A DNA stretch of 64,000 nt from CAYVVD01 sp964454975 (GTDB taxonomy: Bacteria > Bacteroidota > Ignavibacteria > Kapaibacteriales > UBA2268): NCBI GenBank assembly GCA_964454975.1, contig CAYVVD010000014.1:27104-91103 (forward strand). Direction: 5' to 3'. The notes below the pieces were generated by a model, which had not been told where the DNA came from, did not search any database, and saw only the letters and a list, made by a program, of their open reading frames with translations. Position numbers and translations under genes: made by a program. Positions 28,403 to 38,094 of the stretch are shown one piece after another (within the stretch, counting starts at the first letter, position 1; each line of letters starts with the position of its first letter).

Positions 28403-28645
28403 GTGCCGTTTGCTGTTAAACGTGACAACTGGTCGGATGAATATTATACATTTGTTGAAAAGGTAGAATGTGAGAAATTACCATATGGTAAGGCTTTTGG
28501 ATATGCAACAATATATGGTAAGTACTCATCCCATTATAATTATGACAAGAAATGGAGAGAGGAAAAGTTGATACCTTGTAGTGGGTGTTATCAATGGACA
28601 CTTGTTGAAAACGCAGACTTATCTCTAAATCAAAGTTTATTTTAA
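28403..28645 (+). CDS. Small protein of unknown function
   Basis: 80 residues from a GTG at 28403: PFAVKRDNWSDEYYTFVEKVE, then PYGKAFGYATIYGKYSSHY and a CSGC pair near the C-terminus (IPCSGCYQWTLVEN). The frame continues upstream to an ACG at 28358 preceded by AAAGGG, giving SQNIFQIWDSIGRKV, which reads as ordinary protein sequence. An ATG-to-ACG change of the true start is therefore possible. I recognise no domain; the composition (charged, aromatic, few hydrophobic runs) fits a small soluble protein. It ends one base before the convergent nth gene. Confidence 0.5.
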   Translation: MPFAVKRDNWSDEYYTFVEKVECEKLPYGKAFGYATIYGKYSSHYNYDKKWREEKLIPCSGCYQWTLVENADLSLNQSLF

Positions 28646-29296
28646 TCACTCAACCCCAACCCTCGGACACAATTCATGCACCTGGCATTCTATGCATTTT
28701 GGCTTGCGAGCCGTGCAAATTTTCCTGCCGTGGTTTATCAGGAAGTGGGTAAAAGTAACCCATTGCTCTTCGGGGATTAGTTTCATGAGGGCAAATTCTA
28801 TTTTGACAGCATCCTTTGTATCAACAAAATCGAGCCTGTTGGATATTCTTATGACATGTGTATCAACAACGATACCGGGGGTGTTGAAACAATGGCCTAG
28901 CAGTACATTTGCCGTTTTCCTGCCCACACCCGGCAGCCTCAGCAAATCCAGCATATTTCCCGGGACCACGCCCCCAAATTCATCATTTATCATCTGTGTT
29001 GCCCCGCGTATATTCTTTGCCTTTGCCTTGTAGAAACCGGTTGAGTAAATGTCCTGCTCAAGCTCTTCTACGGGGACAAGAAGGAAATCCACCGGTTTAC
29101 GGTATTTTTGGAACAACTCTTTTGTAACAGTATTTACACGCGCATCGGTGCATTGCGCCGAAAGGATGGTCGCTACAAGCAATTGGTGGGGTGTTCTGAA
29201 ATCAAGTTGTATCTTTACTCCGGTGTATTCTTCCGCAAGGATGTGGAGTATCTCCGCCATCCTCTGTTTTTGCTTTGCTGAAATGCGAATCGGCAT
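28646..29296 (-). CDS. nth: Endonuclease III (DNA glycosylase/AP lyase)
   Basis: Base-excision repair enzyme that removes oxidised pyrimidines and cleaves at abasic sites. The helix-hairpin-helix LPGVGRKTANV contains catalytic K127, and D145 lies in VVDTHV. A [4Fe-4S] loop is formed by C194, C201, C204 and C210 with C-x6-C-x2-C-x5-C spacing. LSAQCTD near residue 48 is the conserved helix motif. 216 residues is normal length. Confidence 0.96.
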   Translation of the reverse strand: MPIRISAKQKQRMAEILHILAEEYTGVKIQLDFRTPHQLLVATILSAQCTDARVNTVTKELFQKYRKPVDFLLVPVEELEQDIYSTGFYKAKAKNIRGATQMINDEFGGVVPGNMLDLLRLPGVGRKTANVLLGHCFNTPGIVVDTHVIRISNRLDFVDTKDAVKIEFALMKLIPEEQWVTFTHFLINHGRKICTARKPKCIECQVHELCPRVGVE

Positions 29297-29474
29297 AGAA
29301 ATTCCATCAAATATTAAGAATTGTCCTGAATTAATTAAGGGTCACTATTTTTATTTTTCACTTTAGGTGTTCACTGCATATGGATAGATTTCTTCTTACC
29401 ATATAGGCATATAGAACACATAGGATAATGAACAATGAACATTTCACGGTGACTCATAAATAATAACTAATATA

Positions 29475-30128
29475 TCATAATTCATTCATAAGCCGGTTAC
29501 ATATCGAATCATCCGAGTCACGGTGATAGATGTAAGTCGGTTCGCTGGTTTTGCCGGTTACATATCCTGCTTTCTCAACATTCCGGAAGAATTCAAGGTC
29601 GTCGCCTATTTCCACATTTACAAATCCACCTACACTCTTTGCAAGCTCTTTCTTAAAAATGAAGGTTCCTCCGGTTACACAATTGTCGAGATGTATTAAA
29701 CAGCCTGTGTTTGCAGCGTCAGGTACAAAAGGGTCGCCCAAAATTTCAATACCACCATGTATCAGGTCCACCCCAGGGTGCTGAAGTATAAGGCGTTTGC
29801 GTACTTCGAGGTGGTTGGGCTTATACTCGTCATCCGAATCGAGGAACGTGATATACATCCCGCAGGAAGCCTCAATTCCTGCATTGCGCGAAAGCCCAAC
29901 GCCGCGGTTCTCGTGGTGCATATACCTGATACGGGGATACTTTTTTATGTACGAGTTGATTAATTGAAATGTATTGTCGCTGCTGCCGTCATCAACAACA
30001 ATCAGTTCCCAGTCCTGTTCGCTTTGAGAAAGTAGGGAATTGATTGCTCTTTCGATAATATATCTCCTGTTATAAGAAAGCATAATAACGGAGAAAAAGG
30101 GAATTTTATCCGGATATATTTTTAACAT
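29475..30128 (-). CDS. Glycosyltransferase family 2
   Basis: 217 residues from the ATG at 30128 (MLKIYPDKIPFFSVIMLSYN). A longer frame to 30281 exists, but its first 51 residues are the antisense of rsmG and do not look like protein. VVDDGSSDNTF and the metal-binding DSDDE (97-101) mark a GT-A fold; ENRGVGLSRNAGI and GGTFIFKKELAKSVGGF are typical of the family. It is short and lacks membrane helices, so it is probably a soluble or peripheral sugar transferase. It is divergent from rsmG; about 180 bp separate it from nth on the same strand, where I see no gene. Confidence 0.85.
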   Translation of the reverse strand: MLKIYPDKIPFFSVIMLSYNRRYIIERAINSLLSQSEQDWELIVVDDGSSDNTFQLINSYIKKYPRIRYMHHENRGVGLSRNAGIEASCGMYITFLDSDDEYKPNHLEVRKRLILQHPGVDLIHGGIEILGDPFVPDAANTGCLIHLDNCVTGGTFIFKKELAKSVGGFVNVEIGDDLEFFRNVEKAGYVTGKTSEPTYIYHRDSDDSICNRLMNEL

Positions 30129-30171
30129 AGAAAGTAATTTAAGAAATAATGGCTCAGAACGGGAATAATTG

Positions 30172-30825
30172 ATGAACATTGTTGAGTTTTGGACAATTTG
30201 CAGCACAAACGGGATTATCCTCGACGAACCTGAGCGAAAACGTATTGAGCGCTTTTCAGGCGAATTGCTGCATTGGAACAAAAAAGTAAACCTGGTATCG
30301 CGTAAGGATGAGGAGAATATTTACATTCGCCATATTTTGCACTCTCTTTCGTCGCTTAAGTATGTTGACGTAAAACCGTCTTATAAATGCCTTGATGTTG
30401 GAACGGGGGGAGGGTTGCCGGGAATTCCGCTGGCGATAATGGTTCCGGGGGCGAAGTTTACGCTTGTTGATTCGATTGCGAAGAAGGTAAAAGTAACGGA
30501 GATGCTTGCAAAACATACCGGATTGCAGAACATCAGGGTAATTGATTCCAGGATTGAGGAGCTTGCATCGAAGGCAGAGCACAAGCAGAAATACGATGTT
30601 ATTTTTGCACGGGCTGTTACCAAACTGGAGCGATTGCTTGGCTGGTCGAAAGATTTGCTAAAACAAGGCGGGAAATACGTCGTATATAAAGGCGGTAATC
30701 TTGATGATGAAATAAGCGAAGCAAAGGAAATTTACAAGGTAAACGTTGAAGAGATTCAGATTAAATTATTCGGTATTGACTGGTTTGAAAAAGAAAATAA
30801 AAAGCTTCTTATTTGCAGTTTTTAG
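30172..30825 (+). CDS. rsmG: 16S rRNA m7G527 methyltransferase RsmG
   Basis: Methylates G527 of 16S rRNA using SAM. Features are NLVSRKD (40-46) and RHILHSLS (53-60) in the N-terminal part, SAM-binding CLDVGTGGGLPGIPLA (73-88), LVDSIAKKVKV, and FARAVTKLERLLGW with the conserved RAV. I use the ATG at 30172; a TTG one codon earlier is also possible. The 3' end overlaps the DUF4159 gene by about 41 bp, which suggests coupling. Confidence 0.94.
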   Translation: MNIVEFWTICSTNGIILDEPERKRIERFSGELLHWNKKVNLVSRKDEENIYIRHILHSLSSLKYVDVKPSYKCLDVGTGGGLPGIPLAIMVPGAKFTLVDSIAKKVKVTEMLAKHTGLQNIRVIDSRIEELASKAEHKQKYDVIFARAVTKLERLLGWSKDLLKQGGKYVVYKGGNLDDEISEAKEIYKVNVEEIQIKLFGIDWFEKENKKLLICSF

Positions 30826-31459
30826 CATTCTGCTCGTTCTCCCTGCATTTGCACAGACAAGCGAGGATGCTGTCAGAATCGGGCGTGTAAAGTATTCCGG
30901 TGGCGGCGACTGGTATAACGATCCTTCTGCCGAAGTAAACCTTCTGAATTATGTTCAAAACAGCACAAACATAAACGTAAACCCTGTCTATGAGTTTGTT
31001 GACCTTGCTTCCGACAACATATTCCTCTACCCGATTCTCTTTCTTACAGGGCACGGTAACCTGAAATTCACAAATGCCGAAGCAACCAGACTTCGCTCTT
31101 ACCTTGAAAATGGCGGCTTCCTGTATATTGACGATGATTATGGTTTGAATGAATATATTCGCAAAGAGATGAAGAAAGTATTTCCAAACAATGAATTTGT
31201 AGAACTTCCTTTTAATCACGGTATTTACAATTGCCATTTCAAATTCAAATATGGACCTCCGAAGGTTCATGAGCATGATGACAGAAAACCACAGGGCTTT
31301 GGTATTTTTCACGAAGGCAGGCTTTGTGTTTATTACACTTTTGAGAGCAACCCGAGTGATGGCTGGGCTGATGAACGGGTTCACAGAAATCCTCCTGAAA
31401 AAAGGGAGGAAGCGCTTAAGTTCGGCACAAATATTATTGTATGGGCACTAACAAATTAA
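30785..31459 (+). CDS. DUF4159 domain-containing exported protein
   Basis: Starting at TTG 30785 gives a perfect signal peptide (KKKIKSFLFAVFSILLVLPAFAQ); a TTG at 30746 would add 13 hydrophilic residues in front. The body matches DUF4159: RVKYSGGGDWYND, FLTGHGNLKFTNAEATRLR, NGGFLYIDDDYG, KVFPNNEFVELPFNHGIY and a closing GTNIIVWALTN. The fold is glutamine-amidotransferase-like in related proteins, without a clear catalytic triad. In Bacteroidota, DUF4159 genes travel with DUF4175, BatA-like and MoxR genes. Here DUF4175 follows 13 bp downstream, so both probably work on the same envelope process. Confidence 0.85.
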   Translation: MKKKIKSFLFAVFSILLVLPAFAQTSEDAVRIGRVKYSGGGDWYNDPSAEVNLLNYVQNSTNINVNPVYEFVDLASDNIFLYPILFLTGHGNLKFTNAEATRLRSYLENGGFLYIDDDYGLNEYIRKEMKKVFPNNEFVELPFNHGIYNCHFKFKYGPPKVHEHDDRKPQGFGIFHEGRLCVYYTFESNPSDGWADERVHRNPPEKREEALKFGTNIIVWALTN

Positions 31460-31472
31460 ATTATATATAGAC

Positions 31473-34400
31473 ATGAAATCACCTGAATTTATATACAAAA
31501 CACTCATCAGCAAGATTAATTCCGCACGCAGAAAAGAACTAAGTTATGAGTTTGGGGTCGGATTATTACACACATTTATATTCCTGATGGTTTCTGTTTT
31601 GTTGGCATCATTCGCTGAAAGTTTGCTTAATGGAGATACAGCAATCAGAACAGTGTTTGCGGGTATGATATTTATCGGGACAATTACTTTTTTTGGCCTG
31701 ACATCATTTGCACCTTTTGCCCAGATTATAGGACTATTCAGTACTGACAGCATTGAAAAAACAGCTCTCCGAATCGGCGAAAAATATAATGATATAAAAG
31801 ATAAATTGAGCAACGCATTACAGCTTTATCCAGTTATAAATAGCAAGAAAAGCTATTCAGGTACATTGGCTGATGCAGCTTTTGAAGAAATATCAAATGA
31901 AGTTATTGAAAGGCGTTTTGATGTCATTGTTAACAGAAAAAAACTTAAAAATGCATTTTTAAGATTTTTAGTTGCGCTTGTCTTGTTTGTCCTGTCATTT
32001 AGTTTGTATTCCTTCAAATTAATGCCGGCATTTGACAGGCTGCTAAATTTCAATACATCATTTTTACCTCCTGTGCCTTATACACTTACAGTTGAACCAA
32101 TGAAACAAACTGTGATTAAAGGTGAGCCCGTAGTTGTAAAAATAGTTTCAACAGGAGATTATCCGGAATTTATCAGGCTGAAAATAAAAGAAATTCAGCA
32201 GGAGAAGTATGATGAAATTAAACTTTATCCTGATGACAAAGGATATTATAATTATAAAATCCCTTCAGTTAAAAAAGATTTACAGTTCTTTGGAGAAGCA
32301 GACTGGTTAAGTACTACAATAACCACTGAAATCGGATTGATTAATGTTACCGTAAAACCTATAATTCGCTCTTTGTCAGGTGAGTTACATTACCCGCGTT
32401 ACACAGGATTAAGACCCCGAATTTTTAATGAGCAGTCAGCGGATATTTCTGCACTTAGGGGTACTATTGCAAAACTCAGCTTAAACTCAAATGTAACTCT
32501 TGATTCTGCACAAGTTTTATTCATTCCCGTTAAACGCTCACCGTATTCAATTTCAGATACACTAAGTATAATTGAAGAACCCGAAACAAAATATATACCT
32601 CTTAATACAAATGGAAGTAATGCTGAGGGGAAATTTACAATAAGTGAATCAGGAAAATATTATCTCAGGATATTTGATAAATCCGGAAATGAAAACAGCA
32701 ACCCGATAGAATACTCAGTTGTTGCATTAAATGATAATTTTCCCTCGATTAAACTGATTCAACCTCAAACAGACGTTCAGCTTGGCGAGGATGCAATCCT
32801 TCCAATTAAAGTTGAAATATCTGATGATTTCGGTTTTAAGAGCCTTAAATTGTACTATAAGCTTACCTATTCACCATACAGCAAGCCCGACCTTGATTAC
32901 AAGCAAGTAAATATTCCGCTTGTTGGTGAAGACCTCGCGAGGGCAGTACCTTATGTTTGGGATTTGTCCACAATTAACATTTCTCCCGAAGACCGTTACG
33001 AATTTTTCCTCGAAATTGCCGACAATGATATTATTTCCGGACCAAAAACCGCACGTACCGGAATTGTCAATCTAAGGTTGCCTTCATTATCCGAAATGTA
33101 CTCACAATTGGATAATGAGCAAAAGAAAATTGAAAAAGATTTAAAAGAAGTACTTAATGAAGCACAGGAGTTAAAGAAGGAAATAGAAGACTTAAAAAAC
33201 GATCTGCGTAAGAACTTTGACAAAAAAGAATTGAATTGGGAAGAGAAAAAACGTGCCCAGGACATTTTTAAAAAACAGGAAGAGATTGGAAACAAAGTAT
33301 CTGAAATAAGTGAAAACCTACAGAAAACAACTCAGAAGATGCAGGAAAACAATTTACTTTCACCGGAAACAATGCAGAAATACCTTGAATTGCAGCAGAT
33401 GCTCCGGCAATTAGACAGCCCATTGCTGAAACAGATGCAGGAAAGAATGTCAGAAGCAATGAAAAATATGACTCCTGAACAAATGAAACAGGCAATGGAG
33501 CAGTTTGAATTTAACGATGAACAGTTCAGGCGAAGCATTGAAAGGACTATGAAAGTCCTGAAGAGGATGAAAGCTGAGCAGATGGCTGATGCCCTTACAA
33601 AGCAGTCAGAAGAAATGGCTCAGAAGCAGGAAGAACTTAACAAAGAACTGAACAATACAAATCCGTCTGACAAAAAGGCATTGGAGGATCTTGCAAAGAA
33701 GCAGGATAAACTCAACAAGGATTTTGAAAATCTTTCAAAACAAACGGATGAACTTGAAAACCTGATGGAAGAGATTGGTGATAATATGCCGATGGATATG
33801 ATGGAACAGGCTAAAAGCGAACTTAATAAACAAGAAACTTCTGAAGCAATGAAAAATGCTTCTCAGCAGATGCAGCAAGGACAAAAAAGCAAAGCTTCAA
33901 AAAATCAGAAGAAAGCCGGAGAAAATATGAAAAAGTTCTCGCAAAAAATGCAGCAAATGCGGGAACAGATGCAGCAGGAAATCACAGAGGAAGCAATTCG
34001 GAAGATGCAAAAAGCTGTTTCTGATTTACTCAACTTGTCGAAAAACCAGGAATATCTGAAACAAATGTCTCAAAGTGCTGATTATAATTCACAGCAAATT
34101 CCTAATTTGTCCCGTGATCAGGCTGACATACAAGAGGCTCTAATGAATGTTGCCAACTCGTTGATGGAACTTTCTGATAAATCACTTGCTGTTACTCCGG
34201 AAATGGCAAAGGAAATAGGGGACGCTCTTCGGGAAATGCAGAAAGCACAGCAAAATTATGAAAACCGAAACCCAATGCAGGCTTCCAAAGAGCAGTCTGC
34301 GGCTATGTCATCAATGAACAACGCTGCTATGCAAATGCAAAATATGCTGTCCGCAATGCAGGGTGGAGGTTCATGCCCCAATCCCGGTGGTGCCGGAAGT

Positions 34401-34970
34401 GGTCAGCAGGGAAGCGGTGGAGCAAGCTTCAGTCAGCGCATGCAACAGCTTGCAGCACAGCAACAAATGATAAATCAATCCATGCAGCAAATGATGCAGC
34501 AAGGGCAAGGAAGCATGTCTATGGAACAACGGGCAGAAATAGGCAGGCTGACTGATAAACAAGGTAAGGCAAGTAAGTCGCTTGATGAACTTTCTAAAGA
34601 ACAAAAGGAATTCGGAGGAGAAGAGCGCAAAACTCTGGGCGACCTTGAAAAGATTAAGAAAGAGATGCAGGAAGTACTTAACGATATGCAATCTGGCAAC
34701 ATAGATGATGAAACATTGAAAAAGCAGGACAGGATACTTTCGCGTTTGCTGGATGCTACAAAATCAATCCATGACAGGGATTATGAGAAAAAACGTGAAT
34801 CTGCTTCAGGAAAAGAATACCAATTGACCAGCCCTGATAATTTACCGGAATATGAAAATATCGAGGAATCATTCCGTGATATGATTAAATCATTGAAACT
34901 CGGATATCAAAAGGATTATGAGCTATTAATCCTCAGGTACTTTGAATCGCTAAAAAATAGTCAAAACTAA
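31473..34970 (+). CDS. DUF4175 family large membrane-anchored coiled-coil protein
   Basis: 1,165 residues. Two N-terminal membrane helices (about 30-50 and 60-85), a third at 160-180, then an extracytoplasmic region with Ig-like strands to about 540. From about 545 to the C-terminus it is almost continuous, very charged, Gln/Met-rich coiled coil (repeated KQMQERM, EQMKQAMEQF, MQQMMQQGQ elements), with a short Gly-rich break near 970 (CPNPGGAGSGQQGSGG). This layout is that of DUF4175 proteins. It forms a two-gene unit with the DUF4159 gene. Function is unknown; an envelope-spanning or stress role is suggested by context in other genomes. Confidence 0.82.
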   Translation: MKSPEFIYKTLISKINSARRKELSYEFGVGLLHTFIFLMVSVLLASFAESLLNGDTAIRTVFAGMIFIGTITFFGLTSFAPFAQIIGLFSTDSIEKTALRIGEKYNDIKDKLSNALQLYPVINSKKSYSGTLADAAFEEISNEVIERRFDVIVNRKKLKNAFLRFLVALVLFVLSFSLYSFKLMPAFDRLLNFNTSFLPPVPYTLTVEPMKQTVIKGEPVVVKIVSTGDYPEFIRLKIKEIQQEKYDEIKLYPDDKGYYNYKIPSVKKDLQFFGEADWLSTTITTEIGLINVTVKPIIRSLSGELHYPRYTGLRPRIFNEQSADISALRGTIAKLSLNSNVTLDSAQVLFIPVKRSPYSISDTLSIIEEPETKYIPLNTNGSNAEGKFTISESGKYYLRIFDKSGNENSNPIEYSVVALNDNFPSIKLIQPQTDVQLGEDAILPIKVEISDDFGFKSLKLYYKLTYSPYSKPDLDYKQVNIPLVGEDLARAVPYVWDLSTINISPEDRYEFFLEIADNDIISGPKTARTGIVNLRLPSLSEMYSQLDNEQKKIEKDLKEVLNEAQELKKEIEDLKNDLRKNFDKKELNWEEKKRAQDIFKKQEEIGNKVSEISENLQKTTQKMQENNLLSPETMQKYLELQQMLRQLDSPLLKQMQERMSEAMKNMTPEQMKQAMEQFEFNDEQFRRSIERTMKVLKRMKAEQMADALTKQSEEMAQKQEELNKELNNTNPSDKKALEDLAKKQDKLNKDFENLSKQTDELENLMEEIGDNMPMDMMEQAKSELNKQETSEAMKNASQQMQQGQKSKASKNQKKAGENMKKFSQKMQQMREQMQQEITEEAIRKMQKAVSDLLNLSKNQEYLKQMSQSADYNSQQIPNLSRDQADIQEALMNVANSLMELSDKSLAVTPEMAKEIGDALREMQKAQQNYENRNPMQASKEQSAAMSSMNNAAMQMQNMLSAMQGGGSCPNPGGAGSGQQGSGGASFSQRMQQLAAQQQMINQSMQQMMQQGQGSMSMEQRAEIGRLTDKQGKASKSLDELSKEQKEFGGEERKTLGDLEKIKKEMQEVLNDMQSGNIDDETLKKQDRILSRLLDATKSIHDRDYEKKRESASGKEYQLTSPDNLPEYENIEESFRDMIKSLKLGYQKDYELLILRYFESLKNSQN

Positions 34971-35048
34971 GACTTAGTATTATTTCCTAATTGAAATATC
35001 ACTGATATTAATTATATTCAATTTCCTTTATAAGGGTAGTTATTAAGA

Positions 35049-35936
35049 ATGGCAATGTCAGTAATAAATACACTCCTTGATACCCAGGAATTTGCAACTT
35101 TGCCTCCTGTAGCTGCAAAAGTACTCGAGATGTTGGAAAATGACGATACGGATATACGGGAAATTTCAAGGGTTGTTGAGGCTGACGCACCTCTTACGAT
35201 CAAACTATTAAGAGTAGCAAATTCACCACTTTATGCCACAAGAAACGAAGTAAAATCAATACACCAGGCAATAATTACATTAGGCCTTAACCGCTTGACA
35301 AATATAGTGCTTGGCGTTTCTATATTTTCGAAGTTTCTTGTCAGTTCACAGAAGTCCGCCAAAGAATTGATGGAAAAATTCTGGTGGCATTCTTCCTGTG
35401 CAGGAATGGTGGCAAAATCATTTTCCAAGAAGATAAATAAGTATTTCAAAGAAACTGAGTTTATAGGCGGCCTGCTTCACGACATAGGCAAGCTTGCAAT
35501 GATACAATATGATTCCATAAAGTATCTTGAAGTTATTCGCCTTGTCATTGAAGAGAATATGAATGATAACGACGCCGAAAATCAGATTTTTGGTGTCACA
35601 CATGCTGAAGTTGGGGCCGAAATATCAAGGTTATGGAAGTTACCTGCCGAATTGAGAAGTGTAATAACTTTCCATGACAGAATTGAAGATGCTTTTGAAC
35701 ATAAAGAGTTGATTTCTATGGTAAGGCTTGCAGACTTGCTATGCGAAGTTTGGGGTGCCGGTTTTTATGAAGGAATAACTGAGTTGTTCCTTAAGGATGA
35801 ATCAGGCTGGCATGTACTTTGTGATTCATTCCCGGAATTGCTACAACTTGATGTAGAACGGTTTACTTTCGAACTGGAAGAAGATTACAAGATGTCTTCA
35901 TCCTTCCTGAATATAATTCTCGGCGAGTCCAATTAA
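35049..35936 (+). CDS. HDOD domain protein
   Basis: 295 residues. HDOD domains are HD-related helical bundles used in signalling, often next to motility or c-di-GMP systems. The N-terminal block LPPVAAKVLEMLENDDTDIREISRVVEADAPLTIKLLRVANSPLY is diagnostic, followed by IHQAIITLGLNRL. Unlike most HDOD proteins it keeps FIGGLLHDIGKLAMIQ with H144-D145 and a later THAEVGAEISRLWKLP, so an HD metal site may be partly retained. The 3' end overlaps the convergent waaA by 39 bp. The window has no chemotaxis array genes beside it. Confidence 0.88.
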   Translation: MAMSVINTLLDTQEFATLPPVAAKVLEMLENDDTDIREISRVVEADAPLTIKLLRVANSPLYATRNEVKSIHQAIITLGLNRLTNIVLGVSIFSKFLVSSQKSAKELMEKFWWHSSCAGMVAKSFSKKINKYFKETEFIGGLLHDIGKLAMIQYDSIKYLEVIRLVIEENMNDNDAENQIFGVTHAEVGAEISRLWKLPAELRSVITFHDRIEDAFEHKELISMVRLADLLCEVWGAGFYEGITELFLKDESGWHVLCDSFPELLQLDVERFTFELEEDYKMSSSFLNIILGESN

Positions 35937-37184
35937 TCCAGCTATTCTCTCTGCTATCCTCATGCTTTCCCCTTTTTTCGATAACACGTATTCCTTTGCG
36001 GTATTTGCCCTCGAACTCATAATCTCATCTTTTGTTAAAAGCAATTTTAATTCATTGAACAGTTCCTCATCAGTTTTAATGCCGGACAAGGCATTTTTTT
36101 CAGCTAAATTTAAAGCATCAGGTGAATTCGTATATTTAGGCCCGCATATCACAGGCAATGCAAATCCCGCCGGCTCGGTAACGCTATGAACTCCAGCGCC
36201 AAAAGCTCCCCCTAAATATGCTATATGTGCATAAGAATATAAAGACAGTAGCTTCCCGATTGAATCAACAATAATTGTCTCGACTTCATCTGTGGAATTT
36301 TCAATTCTACTCAATAAAATTGAACCTGGTACTTGTTTTCTAAGCCTGTCAATATTCTTTTCATTAGGTTCATGCGGCACAATAATTAACAAAAGCGATT
36401 TATCTGTATGTTGTTTAAGTTTGTTAAAAGCTGCTATAAGTAGCTTTTCATCAGGTTCCCATGTAGAACCGGCAACAATAATAAATTCTTTTTTGCTGCA
36501 AATCGCCTTCGGTAACAGATCAATTTCAGAAGCCTTTTCCACACGTTCAATTATCCTGTCAAATCGAGTATCGGCTGATTTGTAAACGGGTGTATCTTTG
36601 ATAAAATCCTTAAACAGATTTTGATGCCTGGAATCAATTGTATAAATCTCATCAAACAGGTTAAATGATCGTTTATAATATGCTGCTTTAAACAGATTAC
36701 TGATGCCACCTCCAGGGAAGGAGGCACATATCAATAGCCTGGGAACATTTTGGTGCTCTAATTCCAGCAAATAATTCAACCAGATTTCGTAGCGAATAAA
36801 GACTGCGATTTCTGGATTATACTTCGCAAGAAATGCCTTCACAAATGATTTTTTGTCAAAGGGCAGGTAAATAATTTCATCGGCATATGCGTAGCCTTTC
36901 TGGTTTTCATATCCGGATGGTGAGAAGAAGCTTACAATGATAACAAGGTCTTTATAGTTTATTTTTAGATATTCAATTACTGGCTTAGCTTGTTCAAATT
37001 CACCCATAGAAGCTGAATGAAACCAGATTCGCCTACCCGGAGGTGCGTTGAACGGCTCTTCTAACTGTAGAAGAGAAACGTTTTCCCTCTTCCTCAGTTT
37101 TGGATTAAAAACTGAGCTTGCTTTAATAGCCATCCTCAGAGTAGGAATAATGAGCCGGTTGTATATTAACTCAATCCGGCTCAA
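35898..37184 (-). CDS. waaA: 3-deoxy-D-manno-octulosonic acid (Kdo) transferase
   Basis: Adds Kdo to lipid A precursor at the inner membrane. The start is a TTG, supported by a hydrophobic N-terminal anchor and the usual NPKLRKRENV segment. GRRIWFHSASMGEFEQAKPVI holds catalytic-region E62 in the family motif HxASxGE. The second domain carries VAGSTWEPDEKLL, IVPHEPN and AYLGGAFGAGVHSVTEPAGFALPVICGP, the CMP-Kdo binding region. 428 residues is normal. Together with the LptF/G gene it shows that the cell makes LPS. Confidence 0.95.
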   Translation of the reverse strand: MSRIELIYNRLIIPTLRMAIKASSVFNPKLRKRENVSLLQLEEPFNAPPGRRIWFHSASMGEFEQAKPVIEYLKINYKDLVIIVSFFSPSGYENQKGYAYADEIIYLPFDKKSFVKAFLAKYNPEIAVFIRYEIWLNYLLELEHQNVPRLLICASFPGGGISNLFKAAYYKRSFNLFDEIYTIDSRHQNLFKDFIKDTPVYKSADTRFDRIIERVEKASEIDLLPKAICSKKEFIIVAGSTWEPDEKLLIAAFNKLKQHTDKSLLLIIVPHEPNEKNIDRLRKQVPGSILLSRIENSTDEVETIIVDSIGKLLSLYSYAHIAYLGGAFGAGVHSVTEPAGFALPVICGPKYTNSPDALNLAEKNALSGIKTDEELFNELKLLLTKDEIMSSRANTAKEYVLSKKGESMRIAERIAGLIGLAENYIQEG

Positions 37185-37229
37185 ATATTCTTCAATCCAA
37201 CTAAAGTCATAATATTATAGCGGAACAAT

Positions 37230-38012
37230 TCAGTTTCCTTTGAATTCAGCTTTACGTTTTTCGAGGAATGCTGCGGTACCTTCTTTGAAATCGTTTGTTC
37301 CACATACCCAGCCAAATATTTTTGATTCAAAATCGAGTCCTTCAGCAGGAGATAGTTTGTCTGACATCAGTATACAATCAACAGCAGCCGAAACAGCTAT
37401 CTGGCCTTTCGAGAGAATCAGTTTTGCAAAATCCTCAACTTTGGGCATCAGATCTGTCAATGGATAAACATCATTTACAAGTCCTAATCTCTTTGCTTCA
37501 GCAGCATCGACCATATTTCCGGTTAATATCAGTTCCATCGCTTTGGCCCTTCCGATAAGTTTTGTCAACCTTTGCGTACCTCCATAACCCGGGATTATCC
37601 CGAGGTTAACTTCAGGTTGGCCAAGTTTAGCGTTCTCAGAAGCAAATCGCATGTGGCATGCCAATGCAAGCTCGCAGCCTCCGCCAAGAGCAAAACCATT
37701 GATAGCTGCAATCACAGGTATTTTCATTTGTTCGAGTTTTCGGAATACCTTAGAGCCATGCATTGAAAAATGTTTTCCTGAGTTACCATCACTTTCGTGC
37801 AATTCCTTTATATCAGCGCCTGCAGCAAAAGCTTTCTCACCTGTACCTGTAATAATAAGAGCTTTGATTTTGTTTTCTTTCTCGAGAATGTCAACAGCAT
37901 CTCCCAACTCGTTGAAAAGCAAGGTGTTTAATGCATTCAGTTTGTCCGGTCTGTTTAAGGTTATAACGCCATAATCGTCTTTTTCTTCATAGAGTAATGT
38001 TTCGTAATTCAT
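37230..38012 (-). CDS. Enoyl-CoA hydratase/isomerase family protein
   Basis: A crotonase-fold protein of 260 residues. The oxyanion-hole segments are AFAAGADIKEL (62-72) and INGFALGGGCELALACH (104-120). Both catalytic glutamates of enoyl-CoA hydratase are present, E114 in GGCEL and E134 in QPEVNLGIIPGYGGTQRL. This supports hydration of trans-2-enoyl-CoA, for example crotonyl-CoA in beta-oxidation or butyrate metabolism. No other acyl-CoA gene is nearby. It lies 45 bp upstream of waaA on the same strand. Confidence 0.92.
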   Translation of the reverse strand: MNYETLLYEEKDDYGVITLNRPDKLNALNTLLFNELGDAVDILEKENKIKALIITGTGEKAFAAGADIKELHESDGNSGKHFSMHGSKVFRKLEQMKIPVIAAINGFALGGGCELALACHMRFASENAKLGQPEVNLGIIPGYGGTQRLTKLIGRAKAMELILTGNMVDAAEAKRLGLVNDVYPLTDLMPKVEDFAKLILSKGQIAVSAAVDCILMSDKLSPAEGLDFESKIFGWVCGTNDFKEGTAAFLEKRKAEFKGN

Positions 38013-38094
38013 AAATCACCTGTTGATTTGATTATTGTTGAGAATTATTATTGCGGTAAATTGCATTTTCATTTTTTGAAAATAATCAATTGAG

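Noticed and set aside
29297..29474. Possible gene between nth and the glycosyltransferase
   Set aside because: Only very short frames without family match; no RNA fold or repeat that I can support.
30129..30281. 51-residue N-terminal extension of the family 2 glycosyltransferase
   Set aside because: It overlaps the rsmG start on the other strand and does not resemble protein; the ATG at 30128 begins the normal GT-A fold.
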